Shown here: positions 42,913-53,091 of the stretch, in pieces | Layout of the letters: each line of letters begins with the position of its first letter | Position numbering within the stretch: the stretch's first letter is position 1 | NCBI GenBank assembly: GCA_964535575.1 | Contig: CAZHTC010000001.1 | Span: 372,001 to 436,000, forward strand | DNA: 64,000 nt | Origin: JAGPCK01 sp964535575 | Lineage (GTDB): Bacteria > Bacteroidota > Bacteroidia > UKL13-3 | Direction of reading: 5' to 3' | Notes under the pieces: model-generated | What the model was told of the DNA's origin: nothing | Database searches by the model: none | Seen by the model: only the letters and a program-made list of their open reading frames with translations | Program-made: the position numbers and the translations under genes

Positions 42913-45900
42913 TTAAAACGAATCCAAATCATACTGCCTCATCACCCCAAACCATTTGAGTACTTTCTCACCCAGTTCGCCTGCATCAATATGAATGATG
43001 TAAACTCCGCTGGCAATTGGTACGTTGGCCTGATTTTTAATATCCCAATCGGCACTGGTGGTGGTAGGATCATCTTTCTTAATACGTCTCACCAGAACTC
43101 CGTTGAGCGTGTAAATGCTGATGGTACACTTAGGCGGAAGGTTGGTAAACTTCACTTTGGTATCAAGCTGATTGGTTTCATAAGCCGAATATCCGTAGTA
43201 AGGATTAGGAACTACATTAATCATATCAATGGCTTTTTTACCTACCGCTTTACTGGCAATTGCAGCAATATCAGAAGTTGAGAACGAATAAGCAGGCATG
43301 CCTCCGTTTATCGGGTTGTTGTCGGGATTGTAGATAGCATATGGTTTTTGCATTCTTACTTTAATACGTACATCACATGGCACAATTCCCTCTTCAGGAG
43401 TTAACATTTTAAATCCTCCCTGCGTGTACGACATCATTACCCACATAGCCTGAGAAAGTACCAACCGCTTGTTGAGGTTGTTTGCTTGATTGGTGGCAAA
43501 CATATTCTGGTAACTTGCTCCTTCATCATAAATAGGTCCGGTGTAGGTTCCAAATGTTTTGCTTCCCATAATGTAAATGTAGTGCTTACCACCATACACC
43601 GGTGTTGAAGATACTCCGTTGTAAATGGTTGAAGTTGGGTTCCACAACATATCACGGGTATTTTCACCTTCGTAATAAGAGTCTTCTCCAAACATAATAT
43701 TTAAGCGCTCACCGGTTTCAACATTAATGGCATAACCCGGGAACCATCCGCGACCCTGCTCTCCGCCAGGCAACGCATTACCCATTTTATCTACCGAAGC
43801 GTGTTTTCTCATACTCATTTTTGCTGCATTGCCTTCAGTAAGATTTGGATCTTCTCCTAATTCAAGCACCACGCAACGTGTCCATTTGCTGGTATCGGAT
43901 GTTAATACCAGATCAATACTCGCGAGATCTGATAAACGATTGTCTGTTTGTAATGAACCTTCCCATGCCGGACCATATGCATTCAGGTTATTGGTTCTGG
44001 TCTTTTTAGAACAGAGTACATAAGGAGCCATGCGACCGTCAAGCACTTTTTCAAAACGCTCCTTAGGGTCAAGGGAATTTCCGTTGGTGTTATAATCCCA
44101 GTAATAGTCCTTATCGGCAGGCGGAGACGAACTTTGCCATTCGTTGCGACCTACGCTTCCGGAACGAATCCAGTTTAGCCAGTAAGCGGTGGTGGTTACC
44201 TGAATATTATCAACGTCTTTTAACCCCGTAAGCCACGGCTTGCTTAAATCGGCAAACTCCATAGAAGAAGTGAGATAACCATTGGTCTGATCAAACAAAT
44301 CGGTTGAATTACCTGATTTAATTGTTTGGTTAATGGTAACCGACATACCCCAATCTTCTGTTTTGCCGGTGTTTTGATTTTTAAACTTAATAATTTGCTC
44401 ATTTTTCTTGGCCAGAGTCATCTCTGAGAAAACGGTATCGCGGTCGGTTCCGTTTTTGCGCACCATGTACCAGATTGATTTAGGAGCAGCCAATGAGTCG
44501 GCTTTGGCGGTAGAATCAAGAATGTACAATTCAAAATCTCCGGCAGGTACTTTAGTAGGGTCAATTACTTTAATGTTTACCGGACCGTTGCCGCCAAGGT
44601 AAGTAGGCTCGCTCAGTCTTCCGTTTTTCACAATGGCATCAATAGAGGCTTGTGTTAATTCAAGTTCCTGACCTCCGTTTCCTGTTCCGGTAATACGTTT
44701 AATCTGCGGTCCTCCGCCATAACCCGAATTAACCTGCAATCCTCCGCTGCGAGGCTGTGGCGGATGCGGTACGGCAGAGTAGGTTTTTACGTTTTTACGT
44801 CCCGGGTAATATTGTACACGGTAATTGTTATCGTTAGCATGTGCATAGGATATAATCATATAGTAATAGGTTTTAAAGTTTACCAGTGTTTGGTCGCCAC
44901 GGGCAAATAAATCCTTTTGAATGCGGAAGGAGTGTAAAACTCCTTCATCGCTGCCTACCACTTTCAATATTTTAGTGTAATCCTTGATAGAAGAATTATA
45001 TTCCTGATTAACTAAATTCTTTACATTGTTTTGTACATCGCACTGAGCCACTAAACGGGCGCGGTCCACATCATCCAGTTCACCGGTTGATACAGATCCG
45101 TCTTTCAGCTGATAGATCAGATATCCTTCAAAATTATAAAGTACATCTGGCTGTCCGCTACGCTTTAATGTATCTTGGTATTGTTCTACCTTATTGCTGG
45201 CTGTATTTTCAAGGTTAATAATAAGCTCTCTGTTTATTTCGGCAATATTTAAATCAGGAGCCGTAGGGCCATCAAGGATTTTAAAATTATTGTCGAACAG
45301 AATCTGTGCTGTTTCATCATATTTCAGGAGGAGGTCAAGTGAACCTGTGGCACCGCCTTGTGACACGCGTGCCCAAACTACCCCAACGGTTACTTTGTTT
45401 ACAGCACCTGATTTTAATTTGAATGGTCCTGCTGACTGGAGGAACCTTCTGTCGGCAGGTGGATTACCGGCAGTAACTTCTGTCCACTCGCCCTGAGAAG
45501 AGTAAAGGAACGGATCGGTATTTTTAGGGAACATCCAGTTACATTTTACATTGGTTGCACCCAAACCGCCACCTATTCCGTTTCCGCCATAACTCATGGT
45601 AACACCGTTTTTCCAAATACCACGCAGGTAATTGTAATAGTGTTGCGGTGAGGTAGGATTTCCTCTGTCGGCAGAGAAGTCATTATTGTAATAAACAAAT
45701 TTAGAAAGGCCAATGCGTTCGCCCGGTTCATCGGTGGTTCCGTTGCGGTCGTTATCTACTCCGTCATTCGGATCGGCAAATGGCCCTTCGAAAAAGTCTA
45801 CACCCACGCTTGGCGGGTTTACCCCATAACCCAAAACACCTTCATCATCATCATCTCCATTATAGCAATAACCCAAGCTGTGGTCTACATCGCAACCCAC

Positions 45901-46812
45901 ATAGTCGTCAGAGTAATTACCAAGGTCGGCATCTACCCATTCGCCAAAATAACAGCTGTCCACGTCTTCGTTGCTCCGGTTAGTAATGGTAGTGGTATAA
46001 AATGTCATGTTGTTAATCTCATCATTGGTGGCAAAACCAAAAGCCTGAGTTTGCAATTCCAACCCGATAGGCACCCCTTGTGTTTCGGTGTGAATAGCTC
46101 CTTTGTCGTTGTAAACCCACCACAAAGTCTGGTCGCCCAACACATCCGGATAATCTCCGAGTTGTGGCTCATACCTCAAACTCCCTCCTACATTAACAAA
46201 AGGTGCCAGGTATTCCGTTTCACCAAAGGCAGGATTACCATGTGCCGGCCATTCGTCAATAACGGTTGGTGGGCTTGATTTATCGGGATTGGCAATAAAG
46301 TCTTCGATTTCCTGACGGTTTATTTTGAAAATTTTATCGTAGTATTTACAGCGATCGGGAGTAACCGATGAGTTGTTTGTATTTAACGGACCTGGGAAAA
46401 AGTCATTTCCGTTCTGGCGATAGGTTTGAGCAGCTAATTTCAGGTTGCCCTGAGATAAACCTCCAATCCACAAAGCGCCTGAGAAAAGAGAATTTTTCCT
46501 GTTGTTGTTGGCCGGATCGGTAATTTTAGGGATTTCGTATTTGGCATTGTTCAAATCCCACCACATATCACCTCCGTTCAATATACGTGTCCTTACGTTA
46601 TTAATATCTAAATCCACCTGAGCCGTGGCCGGCTCGCAACCTGCAGCCATTTTATAAAACTCATTCTTGCTGTTGCTTCCGGCCGGATTTCCCGGTGCCC
46701 CTACCATTTCTCTCGCATAGCTATTACCTCCTACAAGCATGGCTATTGCTATTCCTGAAATTACTTTGTATTTCATGCTGAACTTACTTTTCGTTAATGA
46801 TTTCATACTCAT
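42913..46812 (-). CDS. Giant exported protein of the TonB receptor-PorV unit
   Basis: A 1299-residue protein with an N-terminal signal peptide (AIAMLVGGNSYA region). Most of the length is beta-rich with few recognisable domains. An acidic segment near residue 320 (YNGDDDDEG, DPNDGVDNDRNGTTDEPG) resembles calcium-binding repeats. The C-terminus has NVVPNPYYGYSAYETNQ and IASGVYIIHIDAGELGEKVL, a FlgD/T9SS-type sorting fold, but continues to an unusual VMRQYDLDSF ending. It is probably surface exposed. The pairing with a PorV-family gene supports T9SS export. Function unknown. Large homologues occur in many Bacteroidota next to the same neighbours. Confidence 0.78.
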   Translation of the reverse strand: MSMKSLTKSKFSMKYKVISGIAIAMLVGGNSYAREMVGAPGNPAGSNSKNEFYKMAAGCEPATAQVDLDINNVRTRILNGGDMWWDLNNAKYEIPKITDPANNNRKNSLFSGALWIGGLSQGNLKLAAQTYRQNGNDFFPGPLNTNNSSVTPDRCKYYDKIFKINRQEIEDFIANPDKSSPPTVIDEWPAHGNPAFGETEYLAPFVNVGGSLRYEPQLGDYPDVLGDQTLWWVYNDKGAIHTETQGVPIGLELQTQAFGFATNDEINNMTFYTTTITNRSNEDVDSCYFGEWVDADLGNYSDDYVGCDVDHSLGYCYNGDDDDEGVLGYGVNPPSVGVDFFEGPFADPNDGVDNDRNGTTDEPGERIGLSKFVYYNNDFSADRGNPTSPQHYYNYLRGIWKNGVTMSYGGNGIGGGLGATNVKCNWMFPKNTDPFLYSSQGEWTEVTAGNPPADRRFLQSAGPFKLKSGAVNKVTVGVVWARVSQGGATGSLDLLLKYDETAQILFDNNFKILDGPTAPDLNIAEINRELIINLENTASNKVEQYQDTLKRSGQPDVLYNFEGYLIYQLKDGSVSTGELDDVDRARLVAQCDVQNNVKNLVNQEYNSSIKDYTKILKVVGSDEGVLHSFRIQKDLFARGDQTLVNFKTYYYMIISYAHANDNNYRVQYYPGRKNVKTYSAVPHPPQPRSGGLQVNSGYGGGPQIKRITGTGNGGQELELTQASIDAIVKNGRLSEPTYLGGNGPVNIKVIDPTKVPAGDFELYILDSTAKADSLAAPKSIWYMVRKNGTDRDTVFSEMTLAKKNEQIIKFKNQNTGKTEDWGMSVTINQTIKSGNSTDLFDQTNGYLTSSMEFADLSKPWLTGLKDVDNIQVTTTAYWLNWIRSGSVGRNEWQSSSPPADKDYYWDYNTNGNSLDPKERFEKVLDGRMAPYVLCSKKTRTNNLNAYGPAWEGSLQTDNRLSDLASIDLVLTSDTSKWTRCVVLELGEDPNLTEGNAAKMSMRKHASVDKMGNALPGGEQGRGWFPGYAINVETGERLNIMFGEDSYYEGENTRDMLWNPTSTIYNGVSSTPVYGGKHYIYIMGSKTFGTYTGPIYDEGASYQNMFATNQANNLNKRLVLSQAMWVMMSYTQGGFKMLTPEEGIVPCDVRIKVRMQKPYAIYNPDNNPINGGMPAYSFSTSDIAAIASKAVGKKAIDMINVVPNPYYGYSAYETNQLDTKVKFTNLPPKCTISIYTLNGVLVRRIKKDDPTTTSADWDIKNQANVPIASGVYIIHIDAGELGEKVLKWFGVMRQYDLDSF

Positions 46813-46829
46813 TTCTCTTTACTTGTTAA

Positions 46830-49800
46830 TTAAAAGTTGTAACGAACTCCGAGTCTGGTCCATCTTGGCAACGCATAGTTGCCGGGGTTGGCCACTTTTA
46901 TATTATACAAGTCAATAAATGATTGTGCACTGGTTGCTTGGTTTATGGCAACTTGTCCGGCAGGTGAATTTAAATACCCGTCATTATCAGCTGAACCGCT
47001 GTAACGATAAACCCCCAAAATATTTTTAGCATTAAACAAGTTGGTGATTTGAAGAAACACTACCATGCTTGCTTGCTTAGGTGCTCCGTTTTTATAGGTA
47101 CCTGCTTTAAAATAGAATGTTTTGTCAACGTTCAGGTCAGTATAAAACTGCCATGGTAAACGCGACCCGTTAGGGTTACCTTTTATTGGGCTTCTGAATA
47201 CTACACCCGGCTGTGCATCTGGTGTGGCTTGTGAGTTTACTGTATAAGGACGGCCTGATTGTGAATTAAAGATTAAGGCAATACCGGCATTTTGGAATAT
47301 GGGTTTGTTAAATACAATTGGCCCGTTGTATTGATTTCTCTTGGCATCTTTATCATAACCTTTATAGTGGAAGTCAACTGTACCTTTAATAATATGACGA
47401 ACATCATAATCTAGCGGGAATAATGTACGCAGGTTAGGTAAACCTACTGCAAGCAATGCTCCGCTTGAACCCGAGTTTGAACCGGTACCATCGGCAAACT
47501 GCAATGCGTAGTTAGCCATAACCGAAACATTTCCTAAATCTCTCAACTCATACTCAAAACGCAAACTCTTAACTGTAGAGAAGTCAAGATTTCCGAAGGT
47601 TGTATAGGTGATAGGATAAGCCTGATTGTATCGATACTGGGTGATGAGGTTTCTCATTTCGCTGTAAGATGCGGCAATGGTGAGCGCCTGATTTGGATTT
47701 CCATCGGCATCACTTCCGAGTGCCTGTTTAAAACCTAATTCGTAATCAGTACGTCTGGTTGGTTTCAAATCCGGATTACCAATTGTGCTGTTGGCTCTGT
47801 TTTGCATGTAGTAGTAATCATCAACCTGAGCAATGGTACCCTCGGTAGGACGCTGAGTTAAGATATCGTAGGTAGCAAAAAACTGGGCTTTTTCATTTAT
47901 TGGGAAAGAGAACCAAACACGAGGTAATACATTAATTTGTGGCTGGTAATCTTTAAAAGTACCGGTTGTAGTAATTACTTGATTGTTCGGATCAACAAGG
48001 TAAGGCTGAATACGGCCCGAAGTAGTCGCATTAGCCAATACAGAAGGGTCGTTGATACGGCTGCCTTCGGAATTGTACCAATTCGTTCCGTCACGGTATC
48101 CCAATATTTTAGTCGGATTTTTTACATCGTCAACATAAACGGCATAATTAGATCCGATAGTTGAAGGGTGTACAATCGGGTTGCCTTTTATTTCACTTAC
48201 CTCTCCAGCTGTTTTTACAGGATAAAGGGTAAACGGATCTTTTAATACAGGCATATTATTATCGAAACGCTCTAAGCGCACCCCGATACGGAAAATCAAA
48301 TCACGGAAGATAAATTGATCCTGCAACCAGGCTGCCTGATAAATGGGCATGTAAGCCGGAATAATACGCTCTCCGTTTAAGAAACGGTCGTAACCCGGCT
48401 TACCTTTTACTTTATTTCCATAAGCATCGTATCCGTAATAGTTCACATACGAGTTACCGTTGTTTAATAACTCATCGGCACTAAACATTTTAATATTGAA
48501 GTCGCTTGGAGAATATGAATTCACATCAATAAAACTTTGCTGATTAATTGGGTTACCGTAAACATCGCGTTCACCGCGGGCCATTAACATACTACGGAAC
48601 GTTTTATCGAAATACGATTGGTCTTCTCCGTTAAATGAACGGTCGTAGCGAACAGTATCCTGAAATACTCCATTCGCATCATAAGCTAAATTGGCGTGGT
48701 AATATCCGTTCTCATCGGCCTGATTGGCTAATCCGGCATTAAACTGGTTGTTCATTAACTGACGGGCAAGACCCCACAATTGAATAGCTGAAACCCCGTA
48801 TGAACGTTGCACCCTCTGCTCGTGCTGCAATCCAAACTGCAATGAATGCTGACGACCTTTGTTTCGCCTGCTGTTTACGCTGGCTTCACCCATGGCATAT
48901 AATGTAAACTGCTCCACTGTTGCTTTGCTGTAATTGGTTAAAGCAGTTCCGGGATTCGACCACATTAATGAATAAATAGCCTGAGGATTGTCTCCGTTTA
49001 CCAATCCCAGATTCTGACGAACCTGATTGAGATTAGAAATTTTACCCCCCTGAGCAGCTACTAACTCATACAGGTTTTGGGTATAGTTGGCACGAATTGC
49101 ATTTATATCCGAACGCTCAAATGTGTAGAGGGTATCAATATTAGCCACATGCTCCTGAAAATAGCTCAACACAACTGTATCACCGTTCTGATCAATAAAT
49201 TTCTTTGGCGTTCCATTTACTCCCGGATTATAAGTGCTATAGAAAGCCGATTGGTAAGTTTTGAATTTCCCAACATATCCATATTTAAAGAAATCATCCT
49301 TAAGATCTGGATCCTGCTGTACAATGTGGCGGTAGGTATAGTCAAAACGCACGGTGTAAAAAGCATTGGAGATTGGGTAAAACTTGTCTTTCTCCTTGTT
49401 GTCGTTGGCAAACGTTTGTGTAAACCTGATATAGGCCCGGTAAGTTCCGTCAATGGTTTGAGGATTTTCCTTATAATTAAATAATGAACTGGAATACGAA
49501 TACCCGAGTGCGTTTACATAATTGGCCTGACCTCCGAAAACAATATTAATATTTTTAGATGGCTGGTAGTTTAAACTTCCCGTAATGCTGAATGATTTGC
49601 GCGGAATGTTTAATTTGGCATCTACTTTTTCCAAATCACTTTTGGTTACAAACTCGGCATTGGGCACAAAGCCTGTTCCGCCCGGTGCAATGCGCAACGG
49701 ATTTTTTTCTAGATTGCTTAGTACATTATCTTTTGCTTTCCACACTCCTATGGCTGATGGGCTGGGATCTTTGGTGTAACCCACGTTGGCTCCCAGTGAA

Positions 49801-50630
49801 AACCCAAGCAATGACCGTTCTTTATCTCGATCGCCCTTATCCTTTTTCAAAATTGGTCCCTGCGCATACATTTCCAACTGATTAAAATTGTAAGCATCAA
49901 ATGGAGTAGAAGTAATTAACTCGGCACCACCATGCAGGTATTTTGAAGGTCCTTTGGTACGAATGGAAATAGCACCACCGGTGTAGTCACCGTACTGAGC
50001 CGGAACACCACTGGTAATTACCTGAATCTGGTCAATCATATTGGTAGGCACACCTGCACTTCCAATTACACGAACCCCATCAATATAATAAGCAGTACCA
50101 TCGGCACGTGCCCCTCTGAATGTTGGTGTTCCTCCGTTTACCGAAACAACCCCTGCAGCCAGATTTGCCATTTGGTTAATATTACGGTTAGGCATGCGCA
50201 TTACCTGTGCGGCCGTTAACCCGATACCTTGTTTTCCTCCCGGGTCAATCAGCGGAACTGCATTCTTGGAATCTTTTTTAATTATCACGCGTAATGTTCC
50301 TTTTGGAGCTATTTCTACATTGATAAACCTGATTTGGTCAGGCGAGAGAACGATGCCTCTGGTGGTATCGCCTTCATATCCCGGAAACTGCACCTCAATG
50401 GAATAGGTACCCGGATCAAGTGGTCGCAATACATAATTTCCTTCATCATCGGTGTAGGTGCTGCGTTTTGCTACGCCTTCAAGTTTGGCAACAACCAGTG
50501 CATAATCTACCGGCTTGCCCTTTTCGTCCCGCACTTTTCCCCGGATTTCACCATAGCCCGTTTGGGCCGAGGCAAGGTGGCATAAACCCATGAAAGCTAT
50601 TAACAACAGGTAAAACTTTTTATTCATCAT
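46830..50630 (-). CDS. Giant TonB-dependent receptor with carboxypeptidase-regulatory N-domain
   Basis: About 1266 residues from the ATG at 50630; an open frame to 50735 overlaps the SerA-like gene, and its first 35 residues lack a signal. A signal peptide (KFYLLLIAFMGLCHLASAQ) is followed by GEIRGKVRDEKGKPVDYALV, a regulatory-like beta domain. The plug domain has FRGARADGTAYYIDGVRVIG and QYGDYTGGAISIRTKGPSKY. The barrel fills the rest and ends in WTRLGVRYNF. It would import or bind a substrate with TonB. Being coupled to a giant exported protein, it may serve a surface assembly, not nutrient uptake alone. Confidence 0.85.
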   Translation of the reverse strand: MMNKKFYLLLIAFMGLCHLASAQTGYGEIRGKVRDEKGKPVDYALVVAKLEGVAKRSTYTDDEGNYVLRPLDPGTYSIEVQFPGYEGDTTRGIVLSPDQIRFINVEIAPKGTLRVIIKKDSKNAVPLIDPGGKQGIGLTAAQVMRMPNRNINQMANLAAGVVSVNGGTPTFRGARADGTAYYIDGVRVIGSAGVPTNMIDQIQVITSGVPAQYGDYTGGAISIRTKGPSKYLHGGAELITSTPFDAYNFNQLEMYAQGPILKKDKGDRDKERSLLGFSLGANVGYTKDPSPSAIGVWKAKDNVLSNLEKNPLRIAPGGTGFVPNAEFVTKSDLEKVDAKLNIPRKSFSITGSLNYQPSKNINIVFGGQANYVNALGYSYSSSLFNYKENPQTIDGTYRAYIRFTQTFANDNKEKDKFYPISNAFYTVRFDYTYRHIVQQDPDLKDDFFKYGYVGKFKTYQSAFYSTYNPGVNGTPKKFIDQNGDTVVLSYFQEHVANIDTLYTFERSDINAIRANYTQNLYELVAAQGGKISNLNQVRQNLGLVNGDNPQAIYSLMWSNPGTALTNYSKATVEQFTLYAMGEASVNSRRNKGRQHSLQFGLQHEQRVQRSYGVSAIQLWGLARQLMNNQFNAGLANQADENGYYHANLAYDANGVFQDTVRYDRSFNGEDQSYFDKTFRSMLMARGERDVYGNPINQQSFIDVNSYSPSDFNIKMFSADELLNNGNSYVNYYGYDAYGNKVKGKPGYDRFLNGERIIPAYMPIYQAAWLQDQFIFRDLIFRIGVRLERFDNNMPVLKDPFTLYPVKTAGEVSEIKGNPIVHPSTIGSNYAVYVDDVKNPTKILGYRDGTNWYNSEGSRINDPSVLANATTSGRIQPYLVDPNNQVITTTGTFKDYQPQINVLPRVWFSFPINEKAQFFATYDILTQRPTEGTIAQVDDYYYMQNRANSTIGNPDLKPTRRTDYELGFKQALGSDADGNPNQALTIAASYSEMRNLITQYRYNQAYPITYTTFGNLDFSTVKSLRFEYELRDLGNVSVMANYALQFADGTGSNSGSSGALLAVGLPNLRTLFPLDYDVRHIIKGTVDFHYKGYDKDAKRNQYNGPIVFNKPIFQNAGIALIFNSQSGRPYTVNSQATPDAQPGVVFRSPIKGNPNGSRLPWQFYTDLNVDKTFYFKAGTYKNGAPKQASMVVFLQITNLFNAKNILGVYRYSGSADNDGYLNSPAGQVAINQATSAQSFIDLYNIKVANPGNYALPRWTRLGVRYNF

Positions 50631-50697
50631 CTGTTCGGCTTTTTGTTTACAAAAGAATTTACAATCGGATAAAGGTAATGTTATTTTAAAATACTTG

Positions 50698-51687
50698 TCA
50701 AGTCTTGCTTTGACGCTTCCAATCAGTTTCAGCAAATTGGTTCGCTAAATAGCTGATTTTATTCGACAAAAAAAAGGAGATTTTTTCGTAAGATTCATGA
50801 GTCCAGCCTCCGATATGGGGGGCAAACACAACCTTGTTGTTGCCAGCCAGTTCTGTAAAAATTTCTTTTTCTTCTTTGCTCAGTTGCTCCAGCTTTTCGT
50901 TTTCCAACACATCTAATGCACAAGCCTTTATCTTTCCTTCAGCTAATGCTTTTACCAGATGTTGCTGATTAACTACTTTACCCCTTGACAAATTGAGCAG
51001 TATCACTTTCTTTTTGAATTTGTTAATGTAGTCAGCATTTACCAGGTGATGGGTTTCATCGGTGAGTGGAATATGTAAGCTCAGGATATCGGCCCGTTCA
51101 AAAATATCGGTCATGGAGGCTTGTGTGGCGTAGTTGTCTCCATAATTTTTCAGGTATTTATCGTAAGCTAAAACGGTTACCTCAAAGCCAGATAGTTTTT
51201 TAGCCACCGCCTTTCCGGTAAACCCATAGCCTACTAAACCAACAGTTTTACCTTTTAATTCTATCCCCCGATTGGCCTCGCGGTTCCACTCCATGTTATG
51301 TACTTCTTTATCGGCTTTTACCAGATTGAGCATAACAGCCAGCAGCATACCCACAGTGTGTTCCCCTACTGAATCGGCATTGGCTTCGGGTACATTAATG
51401 AGTTCAACTCCCAACTGCCTTGCATACGCTTCGTCTATATTATCCATGCCTGAACCTGCTCTTGCTATAAGTAACAGACCGGGTACATCATCTAAAAGTT
51501 GCTTATCAACATAAATCTTGCTGCGCACCACCAGACCATTGTACTGCGACAATATCTTTTTTATTTCTTCGGGAGTACTATCTGGAAAGTACCTGTAACT
51601 GATTTTTTTTTCATCCAGCTGTTGCATCAGCATCGGGTGCATATCATCGGCAATCAGCAGGTTTAGTTCCATGTCAGAAGTTTCCAT
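50698..51687 (-). CDS. D-isomer-specific 2-hydroxyacid dehydrogenase (SerA-like)
   Basis: A 329-residue NAD-dependent dehydrogenase. It has the Rossmann motif VGLVGYGFTGKAVAKKL, the catalytic Arg in LLNLSRGKVVNQQ, Asp/Glu in CALDVLENEK, and the His in FAPHIGGWTHES. The C-terminal ACT domain of long SerA forms is absent. Substrate is probably 3-phosphoglycerate or a related 2-hydroxyacid. The start at 51687 overlaps the mgtE stop by 14 bases; an ATG at 51672 just after the stop is an equal choice. Confidence 0.85.
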   Translation of the reverse strand: METSDMELNLLIADDMHPMLMQQLDEKKISYRYFPDSTPEEIKKILSQYNGLVVRSKIYVDKQLLDDVPGLLLIARAGSGMDNIDEAYARQLGVELINVPEANADSVGEHTVGMLLAVMLNLVKADKEVHNMEWNREANRGIELKGKTVGLVGYGFTGKAVAKKLSGFEVTVLAYDKYLKNYGDNYATQASMTDIFERADILSLHIPLTDETHHLVNADYINKFKKKVILLNLSRGKVVNQQHLVKALAEGKIKACALDVLENEKLEQLSKEEKEIFTELAGNNKVVFAPHIGGWTHESYEKISFFLSNKISYLANQFAETDWKRQSKT

Positions 51688-53035
51688 ATAATAACCGGCC
51701 TACCAGAAAATACACCCCGAGGCCCAGCAGGTCGTTGGTTGTGGTAATAAACGGACCTGTAGCCAAGGCCGGATCAATTTTTACCCTATCTAATAACATG
51801 GGAACGAATGTGCCCAAAATGGACGCAAAAATAATTACCGTAATTAAGGCAATGCTCACAGTAAGGCTCAACTCGAGCGAATCGCTCATAAAAAGATTAT
51901 AGGCTAAAATAATGGCAGCACATACCAATCCGTTGATCAGAGAAACCATCAACTCTTTTATAATTTTCGGGAAAATATCCCGTGTGCCAAGCGTGTTATT
52001 TGCAAGTCCTTTTACAATAATAGCCGATGACTGCACACCCGCATTACCTCCCATAGCCGCAATAAGCGGAATAAAAAAAGCCATTTCGGGATGTATTTTT
52101 AATTGCCCTTCGTACAAACCTATCACCCTTGAGCTAACAATACCTCCAAGGAGCCCGATAAGGAGCCACGGAAGTCTTGCACGCGAGAGCACCCAAACCT
52201 TATCGGTTGACTCCACACTCTCGGTGATACCCGACATTAACTCGTAATCTTTCTCGGCCTCTTCTTTTATTACTTCAACAATATCATCAATTGTAATGCG
52301 TCCCACCAGACGTCCAATAGCATCTGCTACCGGAAGCACTACCAGGTTATATTTATCCATGATGGAGCTAACCTCCTCGCTTGAAGCATGGGTAGGCACC
52401 GAAACCACATCTTCAATCATAATGGCAGCCACCCTTTCACGGGCTTTGGCCAGTATCAGTTGTTTAAGTGAGATTAGTCCTTTTAATCTGTCCTGATCGT
52501 CCACCACATAAACGGTGTACACATTACTTACTTCTTCTGCCTGTGCCCGTATTTCGTCAATGCACTGGGCAACGGTCCAGTTTTCATTTACCTTTACCAG
52601 TTCCTTGGCCATGATACCGCCTGCAGTATCTTCATCAAAATTTAAGAGTGATATGATATTGGCTGCAAATTCATGGTCGGTAATATGACTTATGATCTGG
52701 TCTTTTAATTTGGGAGGAAAAGAGCGAATAATAGATACCACGTCATCGGTATCCATAAATTCAATAAACTGGCGGGCTATTTCCTCGGGAGAGTAATTGG
52801 TTAAAAACCGGTCGCGGGTATCTTCATCTATTTCAATCAGAATTTTTACCGCGTATTCCCCCTCAAAAAGGGCAATCACAAACTTAGAATCCCCGGTACT
52901 GAAATCGTAAAGGATCTCGGCCACATCTTCGGGGTGCAACTCATGAAGGAGTTTTTTCACTTCCTGTTCATTACGTGCCTCAACCGCCTGCCGCAATTCC
53001 GAAATAAACTCCTTTGTAACCGTAACGTTTGACAT
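51674..53035 (-). CDS. mgtE: Magnesium transporter MgtE
   Basis: A 453-residue channel-type magnesium transporter. It has an N-terminal MgtE helical domain (KKLLHELHPEDVAEILYDFS), two CBS domains (around residues 135-250, including YVVDDQDRLKGLISLKQLIL and VVLPVADAIGRLVGRITIDD), and five C-terminal membrane helices with the pore motif AAMGGNAGVQSSA. Cytosolic magnesium closes it through the CBS and N domains. It is in a minus-strand operon between rsmA and the SerA-like gene. Confidence 0.94.
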   Translation of the reverse strand: MSNVTVTKEFISELRQAVEARNEQEVKKLLHELHPEDVAEILYDFSTGDSKFVIALFEGEYAVKILIEIDEDTRDRFLTNYSPEEIARQFIEFMDTDDVVSIIRSFPPKLKDQIISHITDHEFAANIISLLNFDEDTAGGIMAKELVKVNENWTVAQCIDEIRAQAEEVSNVYTVYVVDDQDRLKGLISLKQLILAKARERVAAIMIEDVVSVPTHASSEEVSSIMDKYNLVVLPVADAIGRLVGRITIDDIVEVIKEEAEKDYELMSGITESVESTDKVWVLSRARLPWLLIGLLGGIVSSRVIGLYEGQLKIHPEMAFFIPLIAAMGGNAGVQSSAIIVKGLANNTLGTRDIFPKIIKELMVSLINGLVCAAIILAYNLFMSDSLELSLTVSIALITVIIFASILGTFVPMLLDRVKIDPALATGPFITTTNDLLGLGVYFLVGRLLYGNF

Positions 53036-53091
53036 GTCGCCTTTTTTTAATATTTAATAGACCTGCGCGTTCTTTTTTGGGTTGCTTTTAA

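Noticed and set aside
50631..50735. 35-residue upstream extension of the giant TonB receptor
   Set aside because: It overlaps the dehydrogenase gene and precedes, instead of forming, the signal peptide that starts at 50630.
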